A stretch of 35,503 nucleotides of DNA from an uncultured Clostridia bacterium (lineage in GTDB: Bacteria > Bacillota > Clostridia > Lachnospirales > UBA5962), in contig CAMLLW010000015.1 in NCBI GenBank assembly GCA_946481295.1, positions 1-35,503 of the forward strand. Reading direction: 5' to 3'. The stretch's first letter is position 1. The number at the start of each line of letters is the position of its first letter. Shown piece by piece: positions 16,975-26,168 of the stretch. The position numbers and the translations under genes were made by a program. The notes under the pieces were generated by a model. That model ran no database searches. It had not been told where the DNA came from and was given only the letters and a program-made list of their open reading frames with translations.

Positions 16975-17661
16975 TTATACTTTATTTTGTATACTAACTT
17001 TTAAATCTTTAGCTTTATCTTTTAATTTTTCTTTTCCATATTGTTTTGAAACAATAACTTTTCCTAACCATTTTAAACTTTTATCATTTTGACCAATAAT
17101 ACTATAAATTACTCCCAATAAATATTCACATGTTAATTCATCTAATCCACAAAGCGGAAATTCCTCTTCTGTATATGCTTTTTCAAAACCCGTAACTGCT
17201 TTTATCAAAAAATCTGTTTCTTTTTTCTTTTCTTCATTTATTCTATATACCCATGCTAATTTTAAACAAATATATGCTTGTTCACTAATATTACTATTTT
17301 TAATCATATGACTTAAAATTGCCATTTTATATCTTTGAATAACACTTTCTTTAGAAATATTAAATGTACTTTCTGTATATTTAAAAAATGGCGTTATCTT
17401 TTCTTGAATTTTATTTCTTTGTACAGTATTTAATTTATTATCAATAAACATTGTTAAAGTTGTATATCCACATTTAGGACACATTAAAGTATCATAATAT
17501 AAAGGTTCTATAGGTTCACAAATAGGTCTTAAATCTATATCTGAATCTATAATCCTAATTTTAACTTTTCTTGCTACATAATCTTTAAATTTTTGACTAC
17601 AACATGGACAAGTAAATTCTTTATATCCTATATATTTTTTATAATCTATATTATTATCCAT
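16975..17661 (-). CDS. DUF2225 zinc-ribbon/TPR-like protein
   Basis: 228 residues from the ATG with GGAGGTT seven bases upstream (a TTG five codons earlier overlaps that site). N-terminal zinc ribbon with CPCC near the start and CPKCGYT about 45 residues later, then helical repeats (YICLKLAWVYR, YLLGVIYSIIGQNDKSLKWL) like tetratricopeptides. This matches the DUF2225 family common in clostridia; its role is unknown. The 107-base gap to recD2 holds only a small AT palindrome, so read-through into recD2-comF is possible. Confidence 0.85.
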   Translation of the reverse strand: MDNNIDYKKYIGYKEFTCPCCSQKFKDYVARKVKIRIIDSDIDLRPICEPIEPLYYDTLMCPKCGYTTLTMFIDNKLNTVQRNKIQEKITPFFKYTESTFNISKESVIQRYKMAILSHMIKNSNISEQAYICLKLAWVYRINEEKKKETDFLIKAVTGFEKAYTEEEFPLCGLDELTCEYLLGVIYSIIGQNDKSLKWLGKVIVSKQYGKEKLKDKAKDLKVSIQNKV

Positions 17662-18154
17662 TTTATAAACCTCCAATTTTTGTTAAAATTATGCAAAATA
17701 AAAATCTTCATATCTTTTTCGTGATATAAAGACTTAGCAATATTTCCTAATTTTTTATTTGTATCTTATCTAATATGTTATTTATATTCTTCTTTACATT
17801 ATCGTACATTTAATTACTTTTATAAATATAATAAAAGTTTTTATTTCTTACATTGATATTTATATTATTTACTTATATTAGAATTTTTGTATATATTTAA
17901 CTAAAATTATTGTATAATTTAAAATTTTATATAATTTTTTATTGTTACTTCTTAAAATATCGTACTTATATATATTTTATTTTATAATATTTTATTTTTT
18001 TTATTTTTAAGTTATTGTAAAACATGTTTAAATTGTTTATATCATTTTATAACTTTTAACTTATAATAAAATTATTTATGACGATATTTTTATCATATTT
18101 GCATATATTTATATATATTTTCTATTACAAATCAATAACGGAGGTAATAAATAA
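17662..18154 (+). other. Divergent AT-rich spacer without genes
   Basis: About 490 bases between the divergently read DUF2225 gene and the SDR gene. No ORF with a ribosome-binding site, no RNA gene and no strong hairpin. ATCGTAC occurs twice (near 17801 and 17960) and ACGATATT once near 18080; these may be chance. Both promoters must lie here, but no -35/-10 pair stands out in such AT-rich sequence. Confidence 0.6.
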
Positions 18155-18931
18155 ATGAATAATCTATTTGACTTAACAGGAAAAGTTGCATTAGTTACAG
18201 GTGGAGAAGAGGGGCTTGGTGCTGATGCTGTAGTAGCATATGCAGAAGCTGGTGCTGATATAGCTATTATAGGTTTAGAAATCGAAGACTTAAATAATAT
18301 GAAAAATAAGATAGAATCTTTAGGTAAGAAATGTATTGTTCTTGAATGTAATGTTTCTCATGAAAAAGAAGTAAAAAATGCTATTCAAACTATATATGAT
18401 TATTTTGGACATATAGATATACTTTTAAATAATGCAGGAATTAGTATGTTTGGTGGTGTTGAAGATCTTACAGAAGAAGAGTGGGATAGAGAGTTTGATG
18501 TAAATGTAAAAGGAATTTTCCTTGTATCTAAATATGTAGTTCCTATAATGAAAAAACAAAATTATGGTAAAATTATTAACGTATCATCAATAAATGCTAA
18601 AATAGCTGATAAAAATGATGCTTTTATTAGACATGCATATAATGCATCAAAATCTGCTGTATTAGGTCTTACAAAAGGAATGGCTTGTTCCTATGCAAGA
18701 TATGGTATAAATGTTAATGCTGTAGGCCCTGGTTTATTTGAGTCTGCAATGACAAAAGATACTTTAATGAAATCAGATAGATTTTTACACATATACACAG
18801 AAATGTGCCCTTCTGCTCGTGTTGCAAAAAAAGGTGAATTAAATGGTACTATTCTCTATTTCTCTAGCAGTGCATGTGATTATGTTCAAGGTCAATTTAT
18901 TATAGTAGATGGTGGAACAAGTATAGTTTAA
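18155..18931 (+). CDS. SDR-family NAD(P)-dependent oxidoreductase
   Basis: 258 residues, classical short-chain dehydrogenase: VTGGEEGLG (15-23, cofactor loop), NNAG (about 91), catalytic Ser in VSSINAK and YNASK (Tyr/Lys), then NAVGPGLFES and a C-terminal VDGGT. The overall pattern is closest to 3-oxoacyl-ACP reductase/gluconate 5-dehydrogenase types, but the substrate cannot be assigned. GGAGG lies 10 bases before the ATG. It stands alone in opposite orientation to its neighbours and ends at a bidirectional terminator shared with the pdaB-like gene, so it may be an insertion into the minus-strand backbone. Confidence 0.93.
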   Translation: MNNLFDLTGKVALVTGGEEGLGADAVVAYAEAGADIAIIGLEIEDLNNMKNKIESLGKKCIVLECNVSHEKEVKNAIQTIYDYFGHIDILLNNAGISMFGGVEDLTEEEWDREFDVNVKGIFLVSKYVVPIMKKQNYGKIINVSSINAKIADKNDAFIRHAYNASKSAVLGLTKGMACSYARYGINVNAVGPGLFESAMTKDTLMKSDRFLHIYTEMCPSARVAKKGELNGTILYFSSSACDYVQGQFIIVDGGTSIV

Positions 18932-18973
18932 ATAATTAAAGATTTTATCTTTTTATTCATTATTAAATAAAAA

Positions 18974-19019
18974 GAAGAAAAATAAAAATCTTTGTAAAAC
19001 AAAGATTTTATTTTTCTTC
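18974..19019. terminator. Bidirectional terminator
   Basis: Arms of 21 and 20 bases (18974-18994, 19000-19019; one bulged A) around a five-base loop, core AAAATCTTTG / CAAAGATTTT. A-rich on one side and T-rich on the other, it serves the SDR gene (plus) and the pdaB-like gene (minus), overlapping the latter's stop. Confidence 0.88.
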
Positions 19020-19811
19020 TTTCTTAAATTGTCTACCTGTGTGATCCATAAAATAATTATCTTTATAAATTAAATCTGCGATTTTTACAATTTCATATCC
19101 TTTAGATTTTAATCCTTTTATTGTTTCATCTAAAGATTCAGGTGTATATTTTGCATCATTATGAAATAAAATTATAGAACCTTTACCTAAATTTTTATTA
19201 TTTAATACTTGATCTATCTGTGCCTGTCTTCCTTTTTCTTTCCAATCTAAACTATCAACATCCCACTGAATAGAATAATAATTGCATTCTTGGGCAGCTT
19301 TTAACACAGTATCATTGTATTCACCAAAAGGAGGTCTATATAATTCCATATCTACACCTAATAAATCTTTTACTTTCTTATGTGCATTCATAATTTCTTC
19401 TTTATTTTGTTCTAAACTTAATTGGGCACCATGCGGATGTGTATTTGAATGGTTCCCAATATCATGACCTTGTTCATAAATTTTCTTTACTTCATCTGGA
19501 TATTTATCTATCCAATATCCACAAAGAAAAAATGTAGTTTTTACATCATTATCCTTTAAAATTTTTAATAACTCATCTGTATCATCTGCTCCCCAAGCGG
19601 CATCAAAGGAAATAGCAACTTTATTTTGATCTGTATTTACAGAATATATAGGTAAACTTTTTTTTGCTGGTTTTGCTGTAGTTTGATTAAAAACACTTTG
19701 AACAGTTGGTTTAGCTATTAAAGAAGCTGCAACTATAAAAGTAAAAATTAATAAGTATTTTGTAACTTGTTTTTTATTTAATACTATAAATTTAGGTTTT
19801 AATTTTAACAC
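19008..19811 (-). CDS. PdaB-like polysaccharide deacetylase
   Basis: 267 residues from a GTG with AAGGAGGTG six bases upstream; an in-frame GTG three codons earlier overlaps the site. Lys-rich start, membrane helix (about 15-35), then a NodB domain: SFDAAWGADDT (motif 1, with the Ala-Ala-Trp variant seen in sporulation deacetylases of the PdaB group), TFFLCGYWIDKYP, GHDIGNHSNTHPH (motif 2), RPPFGEYN and ILFHND. PdaB is needed for spore cortex maintenance in Bacillus. Metal ligands (Asp, two His) are intact. A sigma-E-like promoter is visible upstream. Confidence 0.88.
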   Translation of the reverse strand: MLKLKPKFIVLNKKQVTKYLLIFTFIVAASLIAKPTVQSVFNQTTAKPAKKSLPIYSVNTDQNKVAISFDAAWGADDTDELLKILKDNDVKTTFFLCGYWIDKYPDEVKKIYEQGHDIGNHSNTHPHGAQLSLEQNKEEIMNAHKKVKDLLGVDMELYRPPFGEYNDTVLKAAQECNYYSIQWDVDSLDWKEKGRQAQIDQVLNNKNLGKGSIILFHNDAKYTPESLDETIKGLKSKGYEIVKIADLIYKDNYFMDHTGRQFKKEEK

Positions 19812-19832
19812 TATGTACACCTCCTTTTAATA

Positions 19833-19862
19833 TATTTATTTTTAAGTTTTGATAAATATGAC
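19833..19862 (-). promoter_or_regulatory. Candidate sigma-E promoter for the pdaB-like gene
   Basis: Minus strand GTCATATT (a full match to the sigma-E -35), 14 bases, then AATAAATA (partial match to CATACAnT). It sits between the previous gene's terminator and this gene. The -10 is weak. Confidence 0.33.
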
Positions 19863-19868
19863 ATACAA

Positions 19869-19910
19869 AAATAAAAACTTTATATCTTAAAAGATATAAA
19901 GTTTTTATTT
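19869..19910 (-). terminator. Terminator after the coiled-coil gene
   Basis: Perfect 20-bp arms AAATAAAAACTTTATATCTT / AAGATATAAAGTTTTTATTT with a two-base centre (19889-19890), overlapping the end of the coding region. Confidence 0.88.
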
Positions 19911-20438
19911 ACCTCTAAGTTCTTGTCTATTATTATATAATGTATCTAAAATTTTATTATAATAATTATCTAATGAATTATGTTGTTTATTCATATTATC
20001 TAATGTAAATTTCATTGCTTGTTCAGCTTTTGCTAAAATTTCATCTGCATAATCCATAGCATTTATTCTAATATTTTTAGCGTCTTTTCTAGCATCTTCT
20101 AATATTTTTTCACTTTCTTCTAAAGCAGCTTTATAAATTTCATGATCTGAAATTAATCTATTTGATTTTGTTTCAGCACTTTTCAATGTGTTTTCTGCCT
20201 CTTTACTTGCATTTTCTAACATTATTTTTGACTTTTTTTCTGCTTCTTTTAAAAGTTTATCTTTACCATCCATTAATTTTCTAGATTCTTTAATTTCATT
20301 TGGTAAGTTTAATCTTATTTCATCTATAACTTCATATATAAGTTCTTTATCTACGGCTACTTTACTAGAAAACCTTACAGCCTTACTATCTTCTAAAATA
20401 TCTTCTATCTGAGCTAAATAACTTTCTATAGACTCCAT
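19905..20438 (-). CDS. Coiled-coil protein, DivIVA/ATPase-subunit-like
   Basis: 177 residues, mostly one long helix: the KLLKEAEKKSKIMLENASKE stretch and its continuation to about residue 145 show the Ala/Glu/Lys pattern seen in DivIVA and stator-type coiled coils. No membrane segment. A gene of this kind follows coaD in many clostridial genomes, usually annotated as an ATPase subunit or hypothetical protein; its function is not known to me. GGAGGT precedes the ATG, and 25 bases separate it from coaD. Confidence 0.78.
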   Translation of the reverse strand: MESIESYLAQIEDILEDSKAVRFSSKVAVDKELIYEVIDEIRLNLPNEIKESRKLMDGKDKLLKEAEKKSKIMLENASKEAENTLKSAETKSNRLISDHEIYKAALEESEKILEDARKDAKNIRINAMDYADEILAKAEQAMKFTLDNMNKQHNSLDNYYNKILDTLYNNRQELRGK

Positions 20439-20463
20439 TTAATAATACCTCCAATATCATCAA

Positions 20464-20943
20464 TTATTTAGACCCATATCTAAATTTTAATTCTTCTTCT
20501 ATTATATTTGGTACCATTTTAGAAATATCACCTTTAAATTCTGCAATCTCTTTAACAATACTAGAGCTAATGAATAAATTGTTTAAAGTTGTTGGAATAA
20601 ATATAGTTTCTATTTCTTTATTTAATTCTCTATTAGTTAGAGCCATCTGAAATTCATATTCAAAGTCAGTAAGTGCTCTTAACCCTCTTATAACAATATT
20701 TGCATTATTTTCTTTTGCAAAGTCTACTAATAAACCAGAAAACGACTCTACTTTTATATTAGGGATATCCTTAGTTAAAATTTGTATATGTCTTTTACGT
20801 TCATCTACTGTAAAAAGAGATTTTTTTGCAGGATTATTTAAAATGGCTACTACTAAAGTATCTACAAAGTTTACTGCCCGATTAATAATATCTAAATGAC
20901 CATATGTAATAGGATCAAAGCTTCCAGGATAAACTGCTATCAT
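20464..20943 (-). CDS. coaD: Phosphopantetheine adenylyltransferase
   Basis: Penultimate step of CoA synthesis: ATP plus 4'-phosphopantetheine gives dephospho-CoA. 159 residues with AVYPGSFDPITYGH (nucleotidyltransferase TxGH-type loop, His16), RGLRALTDFEYE and the C-terminal ISSSIVKEIA, all CoaD hallmarks. The ATG is one base after the rsmD stop, and its GGAGG is inside the end of rsmD, so translation is coupled. Confidence 0.97.
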   Translation of the reverse strand: MIAVYPGSFDPITYGHLDIINRAVNFVDTLVVAILNNPAKKSLFTVDERKRHIQILTKDIPNIKVESFSGLLVDFAKENNANIVIRGLRALTDFEYEFQMALTNRELNKEIETIFIPTTLNNLFISSSIVKEIAEFKGDISKMVPNIIEEELKFRYGSK

Positions 20944-20944
20944 A

Positions 20945-21499
20945 TTAATCCTCCAATTTTAAAATTAATACTATTGTTTTACCATAGTGTTTTTCTTTTA
21001 TAATTTCAAAATGTTCAAATTTATTGATGTCATCATCTATACTTTGTTCTACAATTAAAATTCCATTTTGAGATAATATATTTTGTTCTCTAATTTGTTT
21101 TACTGTTTTTACATTTAACTCTTTTTTATATGGAGGATCCATAAAAATTATGTCAAATTTCTCATTATTATTATAAAAATTATTTATAGCATTATTAACG
21201 CTTTCTTCGCATAAATGTACTTCATAATCTCCTAAAGCTTTTTTAACATGATCTAAATTTTTAATTATAATATCTTTAGTATGTGTATCAACAAAAGTAC
21301 ATTTTTTTGCACCTCTACTTAAAGCTTCTATTCCTATTCCACCTGTACCACTATAAAGATCTAAAAAATTACTATTATAAACATAGTTATCTATCATATT
21401 AAAAATTGACTCTTTTACACGGTCTGTTGTTGGTCTTGTAGATAATCCATCAGGAGCATATAGCTTATGTCCTCTTGCCTTTCCTCCAACAACTCTCAT
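20945..21499 (-). CDS. rsmD: 16S rRNA (guanine966-N2)-methyltransferase
   Basis: Methylates G966 of 16S rRNA. 184 residues: MRVVGGKARGHKL start, RPTTDRVKESIFN, the SAM loop DLYSGTGGIGIEALSRGA (about 43-60) and the catalytic MDPPYKKE. The rsmD-coaD order is conserved widely. AAGGA lies 9-10 bases before the ATG. Confidence 0.96.
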   Translation of the reverse strand: MRVVGGKARGHKLYAPDGLSTRPTTDRVKESIFNMIDNYVYNSNFLDLYSGTGGIGIEALSRGAKKCTFVDTHTKDIIIKNLDHVKKALGDYEVHLCEESVNNAINNFYNNNEKFDIIFMDPPYKKELNVKTVKQIREQNILSQNGILIVEQSIDDDINKFEHFEIIKEKHYGKTIVLILKLED

Positions 21500-21549
21500 A
21501 AAATCAAATCCTTTTTTTTAAAATTTTAATTTTCTACATTAATGACTTT

Positions 21550-21578
21550 ATTATACATAAATATACTATATAAGTAAA
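21550..21578 (-). promoter_or_regulatory. Candidate sigma-A promoter for rsmD-coaD
   Basis: Minus strand TTTACT, 17 bases, TATAAT; 4/6 and 6/6 matches. About 50 bases before rsmD. It would allow expression independent of recG. Confidence 0.48.
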
Positions 21579-21604
21579 TAGTGTTACATACCATTAATTT
21601 CTTA

Positions 21605-23632
21605 TTATAACTGAAAAGTATTTAGAATATTTTTTTCTGCAATATCTTTTAATTTATTAAAATTAATTTTGTTATTTTTAAGTAAATCTATACTTTTTTG
21701 AACTTCTTTTAAAATGTCTATATCTTTATATAAATTTGCTATTTTAAAATCTGGTATACCATGTTGCTTTGTTCCAAAAAAATCTCCCGGGCCTCTTAGC
21801 TTTAAATCTAATTCTGATAATTTAAAACCATTATCTGTACTTATCATTGCTTTCATTCTCTCTTTTGTAACTTTTGATTTAGAATCAGTAACTAAAATAC
21901 AATAAGATTTATATTTACCTCTACCTATTCTTCCTCTTAATTGATGTAATTGTGCAAGTCCAAAACGTTCTGCATTTTCTATTAACATTATAGTTGCATT
22001 TGGAACATTTATTCCAACTTCTATAACTGTAGTAGATACTATAACTTGTATACTCCCATTATAAAAGTCTCTTAAAATTTCTTGTTTTATATTTGATTTC
22101 ATCTTTCCATGTAAAAATTCAACTCTATAATTTTTAAAATATGAATCTTTAATCTTTTTTGTATATTCTATAACAGAATTTAAATTTAAATCATCTGATT
22201 CATCTATTGCTGGACATACTATATATGCTTGTCTTCCTTTATCTAATTCCTTTAAAATAAAATTAAAAAATCTTTCTCTATAACTTGAATTTACATAATA
22301 TGTTTCTATTTTCTGTCTACCAGGAGGTAACTCATCTACAATAGAAATATCTAGATCACCATATAAAATTAATCCTAAAGTGCGAGGTATAGGAGTTGCA
22401 CTCATTATTATCATATGTGGATTACAACCTTTTTTAAATAGATCATTTCTTTGTTTTACACTAAATCTATGTTGTTCATCTGTAATTACCATAGCTAGGT
22501 TATTAAATTTAATATCTTCCTGTATTAATGAATGTGTTCCTACTACCATCTGTGCATTACCTTGTTCTATATCTAATTTAGTTTTAAGCTTATCTCTTTT
22601 TTTTAGTCCACTAGTTAAAAATACAGTATTTATATTAAAATTATCAAAAATATTTTTAAAACTTTCAAAATGTTGCGTTGCTAAAATTTCTGTAGGCGCC
22701 ATAATAACACTTTGATATCCATTTTTAATAGCTAAATAACTTAAAATTAAAGCTAAAATTGTTTTACCAGAGCCAACATCACCTTGTATTAATTTATATA
22801 ATAAATTACCATTTGAAATTTCTTTTATAATATCATTTAATACAGTGTTTTGAGCATTTGTTAGTTTAAAGGGTATCTTTTCTAAAATATCCTCTATATT
22901 AAGATCATTAAATTTAAAGTTATTATTAGTTTTTTTATTGTCTCCTTTTATTATATATAATGATAATTGAGTAAAAAATAGTTCTTCAAAAACTAATCTT
23001 CTTCTCGCAATAAAGAAAGATTCTTTATTTTCTGGAAAATGAATATTCTTTATAGCATATTTTTTAGTACATAAATTATTATCTTTTAAAAATTTTTCTT
23101 CAAAATAATCTTCTATACAATCTAAATAATTATCTAAACAAATTTTTATATAATTTCTAAGCATTTTTTGAGATAATTTTTTTGTACTTTTGTATATTGG
23201 TAAAATTGAATTTCCTATAAAATTTTTATCATCTATATGTTGATACTCTGGAGATTCTAATGTAAGCTTATTTAACTTCTTATATACTTTACCCCAAAAA
23301 ATATATTCATTACCTTCTTTAAGTGCATTTTTTAGATATACTTTATTAAACCAAACTACTTCTATATTACCAGTACTATCACTAATAACTGTTTTTATAA
23401 TTTTAAGAAATCCCTTTGCAATTATTTCAGGTTTTTTCATTATTTTTGCTTTTATATAAACAAAAGTATTATCTTCACATTCACAAATTTTAATAATCTT
23501 ATCTCTATCTTGATAATCTCTCGGATAATACATAATTAAATCTTCAATTGTATAAATACCAATTTTATTAAATAATGTTTCTCTTTCAGCGCCTATGCCA
23601 TTTAAATTTGTAATAGATTCTTTTAAAATCAT
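21605..23632 (-). CDS. recG: ATP-dependent DNA helicase RecG
   Basis: Branch-migrating helicase that remodels stalled forks. 675 residues: N-terminal wedge/OB domain (about 45-145), Walker A GDVGSGKT (284-291), TDEQHRF box (384-390), SATPIPRTL, and a C-terminal helicase core with STTVIEVGINVPNA, QLHQLRGRIGRG and LKLRGPGDFFGTKQHG. GAGGAG precedes the ATG. It follows asp23-yloV after a short terminator, the usual Firmicute order. Confidence 0.97.
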   Translation of the reverse strand: MILKESITNLNGIGAERETLFNKIGIYTIEDLIMYYPRDYQDRDKIIKICECEDNTFVYIKAKIMKKPEIIAKGFLKIIKTVISDSTGNIEVVWFNKVYLKNALKEGNEYIFWGKVYKKLNKLTLESPEYQHIDDKNFIGNSILPIYKSTKKLSQKMLRNYIKICLDNYLDCIEDYFEEKFLKDNNLCTKKYAIKNIHFPENKESFFIARRRLVFEELFFTQLSLYIIKGDNKKTNNNFKFNDLNIEDILEKIPFKLTNAQNTVLNDIIKEISNGNLLYKLIQGDVGSGKTILALILSYLAIKNGYQSVIMAPTEILATQHFESFKNIFDNFNINTVFLTSGLKKRDKLKTKLDIEQGNAQMVVGTHSLIQEDIKFNNLAMVITDEQHRFSVKQRNDLFKKGCNPHMIIMSATPIPRTLGLILYGDLDISIVDELPPGRQKIETYYVNSSYRERFFNFILKELDKGRQAYIVCPAIDESDDLNLNSVIEYTKKIKDSYFKNYRVEFLHGKMKSNIKQEILRDFYNGSIQVIVSTTVIEVGINVPNATIMLIENAERFGLAQLHQLRGRIGRGKYKSYCILVTDSKSKVTKERMKAMISTDNGFKLSELDLKLRGPGDFFGTKQHGIPDFKIANLYKDIDILKEVQKSIDLLKNNKINFNKLKDIAEKNILNTFQL

Positions 23633-23649
23633 AAAATCTCCTCAAAATA

Positions 23650-23669
23650 AAAACGCCCTAAGGCGTTTT
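23650..23669 (-). terminator. Terminator between yloV and recG
   Basis: AAAACGCC / GGCGTTTT with a four-base loop, one of the few GC-rich stems here, followed by a T-rich stretch on the minus strand. Confidence 0.75.
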
Positions 23670-23673
23670 ATTA

Positions 23674-25329
23674 TTATTCTACAGAAATTATATAGTGATA
23701 TAACGGTTGTCCTCCATTAAATAATTCTATTTCCATATCTTCATATTTTTCTTCTATATAATCTTTTAAAATATTTACATTTTCATCCGTTTGATCTTCA
23801 CCGTAATAAATACTTATTAATTCTGCATCCTTATTTTTAGATATCATATTATCTATAAGTTCTTTAGTTCCATCTAAAATACTCTTCGATACATTAGATA
23901 TTTTACCATCTAACATACAAAGAATATCACCTTTAGATATTTCTATATCATCTACAACTGTATCTCTAATAGAATATGTTACTTGTCCTGTTTGAACAGT
24001 TGATATTGAATTATTCATATTTTGTAAATTATCTTCTAAACTTAAATCCTCTAAATGATTTAACATTGCTGTTATTCCTTGAGGAATTGTTTTTGTAGGT
24101 ATTACAAAAACTTTTTTATCTGTAGAAAGTTTTGCAGCTTGTTCTGCAGCTAAAATAATATTACTATTATTAGGTAAAATTATAATATTATTTGCAGGTA
24201 TGCTATCTACAGCTTTTAAAATGTCTTCTGTACTAGGATTCATAGTTTGACCGCCTTCTACGACGTAATCTACTCCTATACTTTTAAACATTTCAGTTAA
24301 ACCTTTACCTACAGATACTGAAATAAATCCTAATTCTTTATAATCTTTCTTGCTAACTTTTTTCTCTTCTTCAACATTAACTATATTAGTATGTTGTTCT
24401 TTCATATTTTCAATTTTCATTCTTGAAAGATGACCAAATGTTAAAGCTTTTTCTAACACTTTTCCTGGATGATTCGTGTGCACATGAACTTTTATAATAT
24501 CATCATCTGCAACAACAACTATAGAATCTCCATTTTTTTCTAAGAAAGATTTTAGATCTTTTTCTATTTTATCTGAAGAATTTTCTAAAACAACAAAAAA
24601 TTCTGTACAATATGCAAATTTAATATCTCCACTAGCATTACTTATTGCATTTTTAGAATTTACAGGACTAGTATTACCAGTTTCTATATTAGAATTTACA
24701 GAAATATCATCTGGTAAATACTTAGCATTTAAAGCTCCTTCTAAAATAGTTAATAATCCTTTACCACCTGCATCTATAACACCAGCTTGTTTAAGTTCTG
24801 GTAACATAAATTGAGTCTGCAATAATACTTTATTGGCTTGTTCTAAAACAGAATTTAAAACTAAGTCAATATCATTTTCATCAAAAGATATTTCTAGTGC
24901 ACTTTCTGAAATTGCTTTAGCTACAGTTAAAATAGTTCCTTCTTTTGGCTTCATAACAGCTCTATAAGCGAATTCTACAGCTTTTACAAAAGCACTGCAC
25001 AAGTCTTCTATAGTAGCTACATTTTTTCCTTCCAATCCTTTAGCAAATCCTCGAAATAATTGTGATAAAATAACTCCTGAATTACCTCTAGCTCCTCTTA
25101 AAGAACCACTAGAAGCTATCTTAGCTATCTCATAAATATTTGAAGTATTAACTTTTTCTACTTCTTTAGCCGCAACTAAAACTGTCATAGTCATATTAAT
25201 ACCTGTATCTCCATCTGGAACAGGAAATACATTTAAAGCATTTATTTCATCCTTACTAGAATTTAAAGTATTTGCTCCAGCAATAATTGCTTTTCTTAAT
25301 ACATGACCATCTATAATTAGTGTACTCAA
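23674..25329 (-). CDS. DAK1/DegV-like kinase of the YloV/FakA family
   Basis: 551 residues. The N-terminal DhaL-type ATP-binding domain has VPDGDTGINM (38-46) and RGARGNSGVILSQ (78-90); the C-terminal half is the DegV-like part seen in FakA. FakA phosphorylates fatty acids held by a FakB (DegV-family) protein, feeding exogenous lipids into phospholipid synthesis. A DegV gene lies 2 kb away on the same strand and could be such a partner. Start is TTG with AGGAGGG before it; 15 bases separate it from the asp23-family gene, its standard neighbour. Confidence 0.92.
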   Translation of the reverse strand: MSTLIIDGHVLRKAIIAGANTLNSSKDEINALNVFPVPDGDTGINMTMTVLVAAKEVEKVNTSNIYEIAKIASSGSLRGARGNSGVILSQLFRGFAKGLEGKNVATIEDLCSAFVKAVEFAYRAVMKPKEGTILTVAKAISESALEISFDENDIDLVLNSVLEQANKVLLQTQFMLPELKQAGVIDAGGKGLLTILEGALNAKYLPDDISVNSNIETGNTSPVNSKNAISNASGDIKFAYCTEFFVVLENSSDKIEKDLKSFLEKNGDSIVVVADDDIIKVHVHTNHPGKVLEKALTFGHLSRMKIENMKEQHTNIVNVEEEKKVSKKDYKELGFISVSVGKGLTEMFKSIGVDYVVEGGQTMNPSTEDILKAVDSIPANNIIILPNNSNIILAAEQAAKLSTDKKVFVIPTKTIPQGITAMLNHLEDLSLEDNLQNMNNSISTVQTGQVTYSIRDTVVDDIEISKGDILCMLDGKISNVSKSILDGTKELIDNMISKNKDAELISIYYGEDQTDENVNILKDYIEEKYEDMEIELFNGGQPLYHYIISVE

Positions 25330-25344
25330 TCTTTTCCCTCCTGA

Positions 25345-25701
25345 CTATTTGTCAATTCTTATGCCTTCCACAAAAACATTTACTTGTTCGACATCTAGAC
25401 CTATAAATTCTTCAACTCTATATTTTACTGCATCTACAAGACTTTTTGAAATAGCAGGTATATTTGTTCCATATTCTACGATAATGTGTAAATCTATAAT
25501 AGCTTTATTATTATTTATATTTAGTCTAACACCCTTAGACAAACTTTCTCTTTTTAAAAGTTGTACTAAACCATCTTTTACATTTCTAGCAGCCATTCCA
25601 ACAACACCATAACATTCTGTTGAAGTAATACCAGCCATGCGTGCAATAACTTCATTATCTATTTTTATGTTGCCATATTCGTTACTAATTTGCAAAGACA
25701 T
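25345..25701 (-). CDS. Asp23/Gls24-family envelope stress protein
   Basis: 118 residues, the YloU type: NEVIARMAGITSTECYGVVGMAARN near the start, then IDLHIIVEYGTNIPAISKSL and NVFVEGIRI at the end. The family is linked to cell-envelope homeostasis and is co-encoded with yloV in most Firmicutes. GGAGG precedes the ATG. It diverges from rpmB across a 143-base spacer. Confidence 0.94.
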   Translation of the reverse strand: MSLQISNEYGNIKIDNEVIARMAGITSTECYGVVGMAARNVKDGLVQLLKRESLSKGVRLNINNNKAIIDLHIIVEYGTNIPAISKSLVDAVKYRVEEFIGLDVEQVNVFVEGIRIDK

Positions 25702-25780
25702 TTTTTTCCTCCTTCAAGTTTTTTTATCATTTTATTTATATATTATACAACTTTTAATATTATTAATAAAGAAATTTTTG

Positions 25781-25809
25781 TTGCAATAAAATCTTCAATC
25801 TGATAAAAT
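25781..25809 (+). promoter_or_regulatory. Promoter of rpmB
   Basis: TTGCAA, 17 bases, TAAAAT, with a TG one base before the -10 (extended -10). It lies 39 bases before the rpmB start and is on the correct strand. Confidence 0.6.
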
Positions 25810-25847
25810 GTTTTTATTGTTTATAAATTATTAAGGAGGTGCGCATG

Positions 25848-26051
25848 ATGGCAAAATGTGAAATTTGTAATAAAAGTGTTCGCACAGGTCATAGAATTAG
25901 CATAACTCGTAGCCAAGTTTCTAGAAGAGCTAATAGAACTTGGAAACCAAATATAAAGAAAATTAAAGTTAGAGAAAGTAATGGTACAGTTAAATCAATG
26001 CATGTTTGCACTAGATGTATTCGTTCTAATAAAGTAGTGCGTGCTATATAA
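25848..26051 (+). CDS. rpmB: 50S ribosomal protein L28
   Basis: 67 residues from the second of two adjacent ATGs (MAKCEICNKS), which matches the L28 N-terminus and leaves 8 bases after GGAGG; the ATG at 25845 is also possible. RRANRTWKPNIKK is the L28 basic core. Four cysteines (CEIC near the start and CTRC near the end) make this the zinc-binding C+ form. Own promoter and terminator; converges with spoVM. Confidence 0.97.
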   Translation: MAKCEICNKSVRTGHRISITRSQVSRRANRTWKPNIKKIKVRESNGTVKSMHVCTRCIRSNKVVRAI

Positions 26052-26060
26052 TTAAAAAAT

Positions 26061-26096
26061 AAAATAAGCCTATATTAGTAATATGGGCTATTTTTA
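26061..26096 (+). terminator. Terminator of rpmB
   Basis: AAAATAAGCCTATATT pairs, with one bulge and G-U pairing, with AATATGGGCTATTTTT; a U-rich tail follows on the plus strand, 10 bases after the stop codon. Confidence 0.75.
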
Positions 26097-26104
26097 TAAT
26101 TAAC

Positions 26105-26168
26105 TAGTTTTAAAATAAAAGCCGACATATTATTTATAAATAATATGTCGGCTTTTATTTTAAAACTA
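26105..26168. terminator. 64-bp perfect palindrome, bidirectional terminator
   Basis: Two 32-base arms with no spacer, centred at 26136/26137; core AAAAGCCGACATATTATTTA and its reverse complement. The minus-strand arm includes the spoVM stop codon. It lies between convergent genes and would stop transcription in both directions, backing up the rpmB hairpin. Confidence 0.8.
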
